Source: a virus. Taken from it: DNA of 29,943 bases. Each line of letters starts with the position of its first letter. The first letter of the stretch is position 1. Positions 12,641-18,891 of this stretch are shown in pieces. Location: positions 1-29,943 of the IMG/VR virus record IMGVR_UViG_3300044695_001263; one strand, written 5' to 3'. The notes below the pieces were generated by a model that saw nothing but the letters and a program-made list of their open reading frames with translations, had not been told where the DNA came from and did no database searches. The position numbers and the translations under genes are program-made.

Positions 12641-12674
12641 AAAAAAAGGGATAAACTATCACTAGATCATCCCT
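12641..12674 (-). terminator. Rho-independent terminator of the late lysis/structural unit
   Basis: The minus strand carries AGGGAT, an interior with an inner CTA/TAG pairing, then ATCCCT followed by seven T residues. It lies after the last late gene (12722..12997) and before the early genes, the right place to insulate the two. Confidence 0.8.
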
Positions 12675-12712
12675 CTTAGGTGTTATTGTAACCAAACAAT
12701 ATACATGCAGTA

Positions 12713-12720
12713 CAAATATA
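12713..12720 (-). promoter_or_regulatory. Isolated host-type -7 box (TATATTTG)
   Basis: TATATTTG matches the TAnnTTTG box exactly and starts 2 bp past the stop of the last late gene. No TTG box is found 18-21 bp upstream. If active it would make a short RNA of about 65 nt ending at the terminator at 12641..12674, or an early transcript when that terminator is passed. Confidence 0.35.
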
Positions 12721-12721
12721 C

Positions 12722-12997
12722 TTATTTTTTTCTTCTGAGAATTAATTTTATTAACTTTCCTACAAAGCCTGACTGCTCATTTACATCAACATTAACCTCT
12801 CCATTGTTCACTTGGACATCTACCTTCTCTGTATCTATTTTAAGGCTCTTAGAGTCACTTTCTTTATGAAAGTCTACGTCTACCTTAGGAGTGTCTACTT
12901 TAACCTCTGTAGTGCCATTTTTACGAGTAACTTTAACATCCACATTCTTAGTATCAATGTTGATATTAATGTCTTTTTTTTTCTTGGGTGTTTTCAT
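12722..12997 (-). CDS. Repeat protein with 20-residue period at the end of the lysis genes (91 aa)
   Basis: After a lysine-rich start (MKTPKKKKDI) the protein has three copies of [IV]DTxx-VDV exactly 20 residues apart (residues 14-23, 34-43, 54-63) and a fourth, shorter NVDV at 69-72, all with alternating hydrophobic residues typical of beta strands. The C-terminus (VGKLIKLILRRKK) is a short amphipathic, strongly basic helix. It directly follows the endolysin and precedes the terminator. Family not recognised; a role in lysis or in the cell surface is only suggested by position. Confidence 0.7.
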   Translation of the reverse strand: MKTPKKKKDININIDTKNVDVKVTRKNGTTEVKVDTPKVDVDFHKESDSKSLKIDTEKVDVQVNNGEVNVDVNEQSGFVGKLIKLILRRKK

Positions 12998-13513
12998 TTA
13001 TGCTTCGTTATTACTTATTATTCCTTGACTTGATAAATTTACTACTCTTACATTGGATGGCTGAGCTATTTTCCATGCTGTTCTTCTAGCTTGATGCAAT
13101 CTTACCTTAGCAATTCTCATCACATTCACCTGGTTGTTTTGGTTGCCACCTAGTACATGGTAGTGTGTTCTATCTTCACCAACATACAAGCCTACATGAC
13201 CACCACCATCTCTCTTGAATGTCAATACATCACCTAACATAGGAGTGTTTTCTTTTGTGCCATACTTAGCCCAGTTCAATGCCCACAATGGACCATCTAC
13301 TACCTCAACACCAGCTTTGTGAGCACAGTAAGCTATGAATAGACCACACCAGGGAATCTCATCATTAGTGTATGCCTTAAGTCCAAGCTCAATTGCCCAG
13401 GATAAAATGATAGGGTTGTGATTTTTACCTATAATTTCTCTAGTACCTATCAAACTGACAGCCTGCACTAGAATTCTTGGGCCAGTCTCTTGTTTTAGCC
13501 AGTTATAATTCAT
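12998..13513 (-). CDS. Endolysin, NlpC/P60-like (TIGR02594 family)
   Basis: The 171-residue protein matches the TIGR02594/NlpC-P60 type of phage peptidoglycan hydrolase: an early SLIGTREIIGKNHNP, then DEIPWCGLFIAYC with catalytic C56, MLGDVLTF, GGGHVGLYVG with H106, and LGGNQNNQVN. Such enzymes cut peptide bonds in the cell wall. No signal peptide or separate binding domain is visible, so it should need the holin to reach the wall. It follows the holin and a 24-residue membrane peptide, overlapping the latter by 11 nt. Confidence 0.86.
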   Translation of the reverse strand: MNYNWLKQETGPRILVQAVSLIGTREIIGKNHNPIILSWAIELGLKAYTNDEIPWCGLFIAYCAHKAGVEVVDGPLWALNWAKYGTKENTPMLGDVLTFKRDGGGHVGLYVGEDRTHYHVLGGNQNNQVNVMRIAKVRLHQARRTAWKIAQPSNVRVVNLSSQGIISNNEA

Positions 13514-13577
13514 AATAATTGATTACAATTATTCCTAATGTTATCCCACATGCAGCTCCTAACAAAAATTCTATCAT
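13503..13577 (-). CDS. 24-residue membrane micropeptide in the lysis cassette
   Basis: A 25-codon frame starts as an ATGA overlap with the holin stop (13577) and ends 11 nt inside the endolysin. The peptide MIEFLLGAACGITLGIIVIN plus YYEL is a single hydrophobic helix with small residues (GAACG) in its middle. The LGAAC stretch faintly resembles a lipobox, but the charged part normally before it is missing. It could be a small hole-forming helper, an antiholin or a spanin remnant. Confidence 0.55.
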   Translation of the reverse strand: MIEFLLGAACGITLGIIVINYYEL

Positions 13578-13777
13578 TTTTGCACTGTTAACTGTGATAG
13601 TGTAGCTCCAATTGTGCCAGCTGTGACTAAGTATCCAGCCATCTCTACTACAATAGTAGGTAGTGTGAATGGTGAAGTCAATAAGACAGCTCCAATAGTA
13701 CCAATAGTGATTGATAAGTTGCGGACTTTGATCCAAAAATTAGGTGTTTTGGCACACCATCTGTCTCTTAGTGTCAT
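13574..13777 (-). CDS. Holin (67 aa)
   Basis: The protein begins MTLRDRWCAKTPNFWIKVRN and has two hydrophobic segments, about residues 21-35 (NLSITIGTIGAVLLT) and 39-58 (LPTIVVEMAGYLVTAGTIGA), separated by a short loop. This is the layout and sequence style of holins of Bacteroidota phages. It should open the inner membrane for the endolysin encoded just after it. ATGA overlaps join it to the genes on either side. Confidence 0.75.
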   Translation of the reverse strand: MTLRDRWCAKTPNFWIKVRNLSITIGTIGAVLLTSPFTLPTIVVEMAGYLVTAGTIGATLSQLTVQK

Positions 13778-14067
13778 TTTACTAGTTGTATTTCTATTAA
13801 TTTCTTAACTGACTGAGTCAACTCACTAATGTGCTCAGCCAAATGTTTAATCTCAAGCTGTGTCATCTTCTCAATAGCATCACTTCTGTGCCTTGCCTCA
13901 TTATCTACCAAGTCAATTTTACCTTTAAGATGACTTACATCAGCGATGATCTCTTTCTGCTCACTTACCACAGCTTTTATATCACTATGTACATTCTTTA
14001 AAAAGTAACCTATCCCTGATAGTAGGATAGTTATTATAGTAAAAGCTATCTCATTGAATCCCATCAC
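13774..14067 (-). CDS. Membrane-anchored coiled-coil protein, probable lysis accessory (97 aa)
   Basis: A single N-terminal membrane helix (about residues 5-23, EIAFTIITILLSGIGYFL) is followed by a long heptad-like helix (HSDIKAVVSEQKEIIADVSH ... HLAEHISELTQSVKKLIEI). The topology resembles an inner-membrane spanin or an XhlA-type haemolysin accessory protein. It sits directly before the holin with ATGA overlaps on both sides, supporting a lysis role. A structural role cannot be excluded, since the gene before it is a head connector. Confidence 0.65.
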   Translation of the reverse strand: MMGFNEIAFTIITILLSGIGYFLKNVHSDIKAVVSEQKEIIADVSHLKGKIDLVDNEARHRSDAIEKMTQLEIKHLAEHISELTQSVKKLIEIQLVK

Positions 14068-14630
14068 AAAATAAGTATTGAATTATTATAACCATTCTCT
14101 CTCATCCCTCCACAATGGCATCCACTATGACATTGACCAACACAATCACAAGAGCACTCATCTATCATTGGTCTAAGGTCAGTGTCTCTATTAGTCTTAT
14201 CTGTGAAGCCAGGATAAATGTCTTTATTAGCTATTAAGTATCTGATTAATCTTTGCTCATAAAATGATGCCTTCTGTGCATAGTGCTCCATTCCAAATGC
14301 TACCTCACTTCTGCTCACAGATGCTGAGAAGTCACCAAACTGTGTCTGCAGTCCTTTGTTCTTTAACTGATAAGTCAAGCCAAAGATAGCATCCTCTGCA
14401 CTTCTCCAAGCTATTACTGGCTGAATAAAGGTAACAAGTGTCTCCTCATCATTTGTAAGAGTCTGAGCATTGTATGCAGCAAGTAGATAGTTGTAGTACG
14501 TGGTCCCAAGTATTGGCATCACTCTAAGCTGTGCCTGAGTAGCTATGTATGGAGTAACATCAGTCACATCTACATTGGCTGTGATTGGTGTGTTGACCTT
14601 AAGGTAAGTCTCTGTTATAAAATAGATCAT
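14064..14630 (-). CDS. Head-tail connector/adaptor-like protein (DUF6712-like) with Cys-rich tail
   Basis: The 188-residue protein follows portal with an ATGA overlap. Its first 150 residues are helical and carry the pattern ITETYLKVNTPITANVDVTD ... GTTYYNYLLAAYN ... WRSAEDAIFGLTYQLKNKG, as in DUF6712-type phage proteins thought to be head completion adaptors below the portal. The last 30 residues are different: six cysteines in the pattern CxCxCxxxCxxxCxC with two histidines (residues 159-173), which could bind metal. Assignment as a connector rests mainly on the family pattern and gene order. Confidence 0.68.
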   Translation of the reverse strand: MIYFITETYLKVNTPITANVDVTDVTPYIATQAQLRVMPILGTTYYNYLLAAYNAQTLTNDEETLVTFIQPVIAWRSAEDAIFGLTYQLKNKGLQTQFGDFSASVSRSEVAFGMEHYAQKASFYEQRLIRYLIANKDIYPGFTDKTNRDTDLRPMIDECSCDCVGQCHSGCHCGGMRENGYNNSILIL

Positions 14631-15934
14631 AGTGTTGGTGTTTCAGTTGGCATTACGTCACCACCTTCTATAGGGGGTAAAGATGCAAGAGCTCTCACTT
14701 CATTTGGAGTCATTGCATTAAGTACTTTTGTAGCCACCAATGGTGATAGTGAGTTGATAGCATCAGCTGTTTTACTAGCATCACCTTCAATCTCCACAAT
14801 TGTCTCATTGATAATTTGAAAGTTATTGATAGTGTATTCACCTGGTATCTTAGCAATCTCTAAAAGCTCATTAACTATCTCCTCAACTTGAGTTCTTAAT
14901 GGCATGACTACATTTTTCTCAAATATTACGTATGCTTGCTTGATGTCAGCTCCACCACCTAATGCACCAGTAGTGCGAACACCCATAAGGATAGGGTCAA
15001 TTGTGTGAGCAAAACAAATCTGTTCAGTGTTCAAAGCTGATGCCTCATGAAAGAGTTTATCATTGCCATTTGTTGGTAAAGATTCAATCTTAGGTAGTTG
15101 GTCCGATGAGTTTGCAAAGAATGCTACAGCCTTACCAGCATTAGCCGCACCTTTCAACCTATCAATTGTAGCCTTAATCATTGACTTCTCCTCTTCTGAC
15201 TGTGGTCTCTTAGGAAACATCATAGCAAAGGAAGGAAAGACACTATTTTGGATGTTACTTTTTGCGAAGTATGAAAGCTCACCACTCAGGAAAGCAAAGT
15301 TAAGAGCTGAGGTGTACTGTGGTAGTGAGTAATATTCTTGACCTAATGTCATTACTTCATACACATACAACTGCTCAGAGTCAGTATTGCTTGGATGGTA
15401 CTTTTTTATAGAAGTTACATCAATGCGAGCTGACCAATCATCACATAAGAAGTAGGTCTGTTTATCTCTAGCTACTCTGACCTTCTCAGGTGACACATTG
15501 TAGATTTTATATAGCTCTCTTTTTTTATTGTAGCACAGCTTGAAGTATACTCTGTGATGTACTATCAACTGCTGTGAGATAGCTCTATCTACTTTGCCTA
15601 ATTTAATCTTTTTCTCAAAGGTGTAGAGCTTGAGCTTGTCCTCATTGGTCATTCCTTCATTTCTTAAGGTGTAACCACCACCAACAACTGAATTTGTCTT
15701 AAAGTCAACTATTGCACCATGTAAAGGTGATGTATAGTACAGCTGATTAAGTAGCTCAGGGAAAAGATTATCCTGACCAAATGGAATATAGCCAGCCACC
15801 TGGTATCTACCATTGACATAAGGTAGTGATAAGTTAGCACCACCTACTTTACCAAATGGAGTACTGAAAGACTGATAGCCTTCTACTACTTCTGGTCCTT
15901 TGTTGTTGTTTATAAATCTACTATACCAAGCCAT
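14627..15934 (-). CDS. Portal protein
   Basis: A 435-residue protein with portal characteristics: SPLHGAIVDFKTNSVVGGGY (about 69-88) near the N-terminus, a central NVSPEKVRVARD beta region, and the C-terminal ASALNTEQICFAHTIDPILMGV followed by the GALGGGADIKQAYVIFEKNV helix and the long helix of the stem/crown region (MPLRTQVEEIVNELLEIAKI). It forms the dodecameric ring through which DNA passes and where terminase and connectors dock. The start codon shares bases with the stop of the preceding small structural gene. The family resembles PBSX/SPP1-type portals of Bacteroidota phages. Confidence 0.85.
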   Translation of the reverse strand: MAWYSRFINNNKGPEVVEGYQSFSTPFGKVGGANLSLPYVNGRYQVAGYIPFGQDNLFPELLNQLYYTSPLHGAIVDFKTNSVVGGGYTLRNEGMTNEDKLKLYTFEKKIKLGKVDRAISQQLIVHHRVYFKLCYNKKRELYKIYNVSPEKVRVARDKQTYFLCDDWSARIDVTSIKKYHPSNTDSEQLYVYEVMTLGQEYYSLPQYTSALNFAFLSGELSYFAKSNIQNSVFPSFAMMFPKRPQSEEEKSMIKATIDRLKGAANAGKAVAFFANSSDQLPKIESLPTNGNDKLFHEASALNTEQICFAHTIDPILMGVRTTGALGGGADIKQAYVIFEKNVVMPLRTQVEEIVNELLEIAKIPGEYTINNFQIINETIVEIEGDASKTADAINSLSPLVATKVLNAMTPNEVRALASLPPIEGGDVMPTETPTL

Positions 15935-16269
15935 TAGTCATAAATTGAGTTAGTTTGTGCTCCAGCCACTACCATTCTGCCTTCTTCTATCATTGTCAAT
16001 CCAGTTGGATCTAATGTAGGAGTAGAGCTTTCATAAACCTTATATCTGTACTGACCTTTTATAAAGTCAATATCTAAGGGATCAGTAATGGTGAATAGAT
16101 TAAATCTTGAGGGCCACAATGAAGTGTCAGCACCTTGCCAGTAAATTGGGTTAGGTGTTGTGTTAAACTCATCTTCAAACTCAAACAAGTAGTAAGCATT
16201 TGATAGTGTAGTGACCTCTGTTAAAGTCAGCACAAAACTATTGGTTGAGTCTTTCTCAAGATATATCAT
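15934..16269 (-). CDS. Small conserved structural protein before portal (111 aa)
   Basis: The frame is open 19 codons further upstream, but the ATG at 16269 is part of the late element TACAATATAGGTATG and is clearly the start (MIYLEKDSTNSFVLTLTEVT). The upstream extension would cross the promoter and the terminator arm. The pattern, with YYLFEFEDEF, SRFNLFTI and GQYRYKVYESS, followed by LTMIEEGRMVV, recurs in Bacteroidota phages as a small beta-rich protein beside the portal. It is probably a virion or assembly protein; the exact role is unknown. Confidence 0.8.
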   Translation of the reverse strand: MIYLEKDSTNSFVLTLTEVTTLSNAYYLFEFEDEFNTTPNPIYWQGADTSLWPSRFNLFTITDPLDIDFIKGQYRYKVYESSTPTLDPTGLTMIEEGRMVVAGAQTNSIYD

Positions 16270-16281
16270 ACCTATATTGTA
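16267..16281 (-). promoter_or_regulatory. Late promoter-like element, copy 4, containing a start codon
   Basis: Minus strand TACAATATAGGTATG, with the ATG at 16269 as the start of the 111-residue gene. It lies 20 nt downstream of the T run of the terminator at 16301..16329, so a new transcript must begin here. It opens the portal-connector-lysis unit. Confidence 0.75.
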
Positions 16282-16300
16282 CTTAGTAAAAATTTTAATT

Positions 16301-16329
16301 AAAAAAAAAGCCTTACATTTCTGCAAGGC
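16301..16329 (-). terminator. Rho-independent terminator after the tail tube gene
   Basis: Minus strand GCCTTGCA, loop GAAA, TGTAAGGC: an 8-bp stem with one G-U and a GNRA tetraloop, followed by nine T residues. It is the best terminator in the window and ends the protease-capsid-tube unit. Confidence 0.9.
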
Positions 16330-16354
16330 CTCTTTATCTATGGAGAAGAATAGA

Positions 16355-16891
16355 TTATGGAGCAGGAGTTAACAAAGCTGTAACTACAGATGCTTCAATT
16401 TGGTAAGCTAAAAATTCATTCTCTGCAAGCAAAGTGATTGAATACTTAGAACCATCTGCTCTAGCTGTACCAGAACCTTCACCAGTAGCAGTTAACTGCA
16501 AGTAAGGGAAGAACCAGTATAAGCCATTAGCATCTTGTACAATACCACTTAAGTACTGCTGACCAGAACCTAATACTTTAATAGCACTAGACTTGATTGA
16601 CTCACGTCTGTGAAACATTAGGTTAATAGTCTGAGTAACAAAAGAAGAACCATTGATTAAGTCAATGTTTGACTCTTCAGTGTAGCTTGATGTGTTTCTT
16701 CTGAATTCAAACTCAATAAATGGATCAGCTCCACCTACTAGGTCTAAGTTATCAATTAAGTAGTCATCAGCAGCGTCAACTGTCAATGTAGTCATGTCAA
16801 CATTATCTTGTTGATTGACGTAAAATTTATAAATACCACCAGTGTTGTTGTCACAACTTTTAAGGATGGTTTGAAGTGCATCACATGCCAT
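16355..16891 (-). CDS. Probable major tail tube protein (178 aa)
   Basis: The 178-residue protein follows the major capsid gene and is bracketed by two terminator-like hairpins, as expected for a highly expressed single structural gene. The pattern (GGIYKFYVNQ near the start, FEFRRNTSSYTEESNID, TINLMFHRRESIKSSAIKVL, GLYWFFPYLQLTATG, SKYSITLLAENEFLAYQI) fits the beta-sandwich tail tube proteins of Bacteroidota siphoviruses, with cumulative small residues and no helix-rich part. A capsid decoration protein is the main alternative. Upstream AACCTTTAAAACA is a short sequence also found before other starts in this genome. Confidence 0.62.
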   Translation of the reverse strand: MACDALQTILKSCDNNTGGIYKFYVNQQDNVDMTTLTVDAADDYLIDNLDLVGGADPFIEFEFRRNTSSYTEESNIDLINGSSFVTQTINLMFHRRESIKSSAIKVLGSGQQYLSGIVQDANGLYWFFPYLQLTATGEGSGTARADGSKYSITLLAENEFLAYQIEASVVTALLTPAP

Positions 16892-16913
16892 GTCTTTTTA
16901 TGTTTTAAAGGTT

Positions 16914-16941
16914 AAAAATAGGGGAGCACTTACTACTCCCC
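16914..16941 (-). terminator. Terminator-like hairpin after the major capsid gene
   Basis: Minus strand GGGGAG, a 9-nt loop and CTCCCC, followed by TATTTTT. A short but GC-rich stem with a modest T tail; it probably reduces rather than stops transcription into the next gene, since no late element lies in between. Confidence 0.65.
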
Positions 16942-16953
16942 TTGTATTAATGT

Positions 16954-17889
16954 CTAGTCAAAACATACATTGTATACAACAATCTCAGAAGGGTTTGTGT
17001 AGTGGAAACCAGCTTTCATGTTAGCACGAGTTCTCAAGTAAGGCTCAGCAACTGAATCAGACAAGTTAACTGCTTTCAATGCTTTTGAATCACCTTCTGC
17101 ATCAAATGCGTATACTAGGTTGTTTTTCAAAGTCAATACGATAGTGTTGTCAGGCATACCTTCACAAACTACTACATTGATTCCTAAGAAAGTCAATCCT
17201 AATGGTAAAGTCACATAAGTCTGAGTGTTACCTTGTGCAGCTTTCAACTCATAAGCATTAGCTACATTTGTTGAAACATACAATCTTAAGTCTGCTTTCT
17301 TACGTACAATAGATGCTGGTGCAGCGTTAACTACAGCCTCTAATACTGTCAATACATTTGATGTTGAGATAGCTCCTGAATACAATCCAGCTGCAATTTT
17401 AGCATCAGAACACAATTGAACTAAGTAACCATTACACAAAGACAATAATGCGTCTTCTGATGCGATGTCACCTTGCCATCTTAACAACTCTAAATCTTGA
17501 CCAATAACCATAGCCATTTCATTCCAGTAGTAAGACATGAAAGATGCAACAGTGAAGTCACCATTTGAGCCTTGAGACATTTGCAAAGCTAAGAAAGACT
17601 GCTCTAAGTCAAATTGACAAAGTTGAGCCATAGCTGATAAAGGACATACATCAATGTCAATTGCATCCAATGTATCTGTAGGAGCAGAGAAGTTACAAGT
17701 TGATGCTTGCAATAAGCTACCAAAAGTAACATTAGCTAATTTAGTTTTGCTCTTGATACCTGGTAAAGTTCTGAAGTTGTTAGCAATGTCAGGACTTGAT
17801 AAGTATGCTTTTGAATAAAACTCATCTGGGTTTGCACATAAAAGTGCGTTTGTCTCGATGTCTAGGTCGAATTTTAGGTTACGTGTCAT
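16954..17889 (-). CDS. Major capsid protein (HK97-like fold)
   Basis: A 311-residue protein directly after the protease-scaffold gene, in the standard order protease then capsid. It has the style of Bacteroidota phage capsid proteins: an N-terminal MTRNLKFDLDIETNALL arm, CQFDLEQSFLALQMSQGSNG, an E-rich helix (WNEMAMVIGQDLELLRWQGD), ADLRLYVSTNVANAYELKAA (spine/P-domain region), TFLGINVVVCEGMPDNTIVL (a typical late beta region) and a C-terminal PYLRTRANMKAGFHYTNPSE. Codons are well adapted, as expected for an abundant protein. Confidence 0.85.
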   Translation of the reverse strand: MTRNLKFDLDIETNALLCANPDEFYSKAYLSSPDIANNFRTLPGIKSKTKLANVTFGSLLQASTCNFSAPTDTLDAIDIDVCPLSAMAQLCQFDLEQSFLALQMSQGSNGDFTVASFMSYYWNEMAMVIGQDLELLRWQGDIASEDALLSLCNGYLVQLCSDAKIAAGLYSGAISTSNVLTVLEAVVNAAPASIVRKKADLRLYVSTNVANAYELKAAQGNTQTYVTLPLGLTFLGINVVVCEGMPDNTIVLTLKNNLVYAFDAEGDSKALKAVNLSDSVAEPYLRTRANMKAGFHYTNPSEIVVYNVCFD

Positions 17890-17890
17890 T

Positions 17891-18847
17891 TTATTTTGAT
17901 TTTGAAAATTTTACAAATTCTTTAAACTTTTCGTGAGCAGTCAATGCAACTGACTCAACTTCTTCTTCAGTCTCTACTGTGATGCTTTCCTCAATTTGAT
18001 TTTTAAGGGCAGCAATCATAGAGATAACTGAATTCATGTGCTCCTCTAATAAAGGTCTCACAATAGCAATAATAGCTTCAGCATCTACAGCTGGGTCAAT
18101 AGCCATAGCTACTTCTTCTGTTTCAGCTTCTTCTGTAGCTTGTGCCTCAGCATCAGCCACTTCTTCTTCCACAGCTGGATCAACTGATAACTCAGCCTCC
18201 ATCTCTGTAGGTACATCTTTAATCTCAACAACTTCTCCGTCTGTTACAACATAGATTTTGCCTTCAATTAGATGTTCTCCGTCAGGTAATTTCATAGTAT
18301 TTAATTTAATTTGTTCCGATAATTTCATACCTAAAAAGCCTTCTATAGAATAACCAATTTGTCCTGACTCTACAAGCTCATCATAGTAAGCTCTATCTGT
18401 TACTTGGCTATTCAACATCAATGTACCTTTTGGTACTTCAATACCATAAGTAGTGAATGCTTTGTCAGTTTTAGGACTATCAACTATCCAAGCCTCTAGG
18501 ATGTATGCTGGTACTTTTTCACTAGCATCATGCTCCAGGTTAAAGATGTCTTTGTTCTGTAGGTTACGCATGAACTTAGAATGGATTTGTTCAATTACTT
18601 CTACTGAGAATTCAGCATCATACTCTTCACCATCCTCATCCATTCTATAAATTTTCATAGGAATCATTGCTGGTGCAACTATCCTCATCTTAACAGAATC
18701 ACTAAAATGCCATAACACATTAGAGTTGAAAGCCATACCTTTAACCTTAATAGCAGGCTTAGAAGTAAAAGCAATCATTTCTATGCCTAAGTTCTCACCA
18801 TCAGCGTAGTCATCATCAATAGTTATTTTATAGACTGGTCTATCCAT
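17891..18847 (-). CDS. Prohead protease-scaffold fusion (XkdF-like)
   Basis: The N-terminal 170 residues match XkdF-type prohead serine proteases: FNLEHDAS (H106), AYILEAWIVDSPKTDKAFTT, VPKGTLMLNSQVTD and GQIGYSIEGF (S167), giving the His/Ser catalytic pair. Residues about 215-318 are acidic and alanine-rich (EEEVADAEAQATEEAETEEV) and end in a helix with a basic patch (HEKFKEFVKFSKSK), as in scaffold domains that bind capsid protein. The protein would guide prohead assembly and then remove itself. Its start codon forms the end of a late element. Confidence 0.85.
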   Translation of the reverse strand: MDRPVYKITIDDDYADGENLGIEMIAFTSKPAIKVKGMAFNSNVLWHFSDSVKMRIVAPAMIPMKIYRMDEDGEEYDAEFSVEVIEQIHSKFMRNLQNKDIFNLEHDASEKVPAYILEAWIVDSPKTDKAFTTYGIEVPKGTLMLNSQVTDRAYYDELVESGQIGYSIEGFLGMKLSEQIKLNTMKLPDGEHLIEGKIYVVTDGEVVEIKDVPTEMEAELSVDPAVEEEVADAEAQATEEAETEEVAMAIDPAVDAEAIIAIVRPLLEEHMNSVISMIAALKNQIEESITVETEEEVESVALTAHEKFKEFVKFSKSK

Positions 18848-18859
18848 GCCTATATTGTA
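18845..18859 (-). promoter_or_regulatory. Late promoter-like element, copy 3 (one mismatch), containing a start codon
   Basis: Minus strand TACAATATAGGCATG, with C for T at one position. The ATG is the start of the protease-scaffold gene. The divergent plus-strand genes start only 45 bp away, so the two promoters share this spacer. Confidence 0.7.
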
Positions 18860-18867
18860 AAACTTCT

Positions 18868-18875
18868 TATATTTG
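18868..18875 (+). promoter_or_regulatory. Host-type -7 box for the plus-strand pair (TATATTTG)
   Basis: TATATTTG matches TAnnTTTG exactly. No good TTG lies 18-21 bp upstream, so this is a half-site. A start near 18881 would give a leader of about 11 nt before the ATG at 18892. Confidence 0.45.
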
Positions 18876-18891
18876 TTAAAAATTAAAATCT

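Noticed and set aside
12692-12706. Plus-strand AACAATATACATGCA as a further copy of the late element
   Set aside because: It resembles ACAATATA...ATG only in part, lies in the wrong orientation for any gene and has no open frame after it.
13503-13736. 77-codon frame overlapping the holin
   Set aside because: All but its last 24 codons is a shadow of the holin in another frame. Only the ATG at 13577 is kept, as the micropeptide.
16270-16326. 19-residue extension of the 111-residue structural protein
   Set aside because: It would be translated from DNA containing the terminator stem and the late element. The element's ATG is the evident start.
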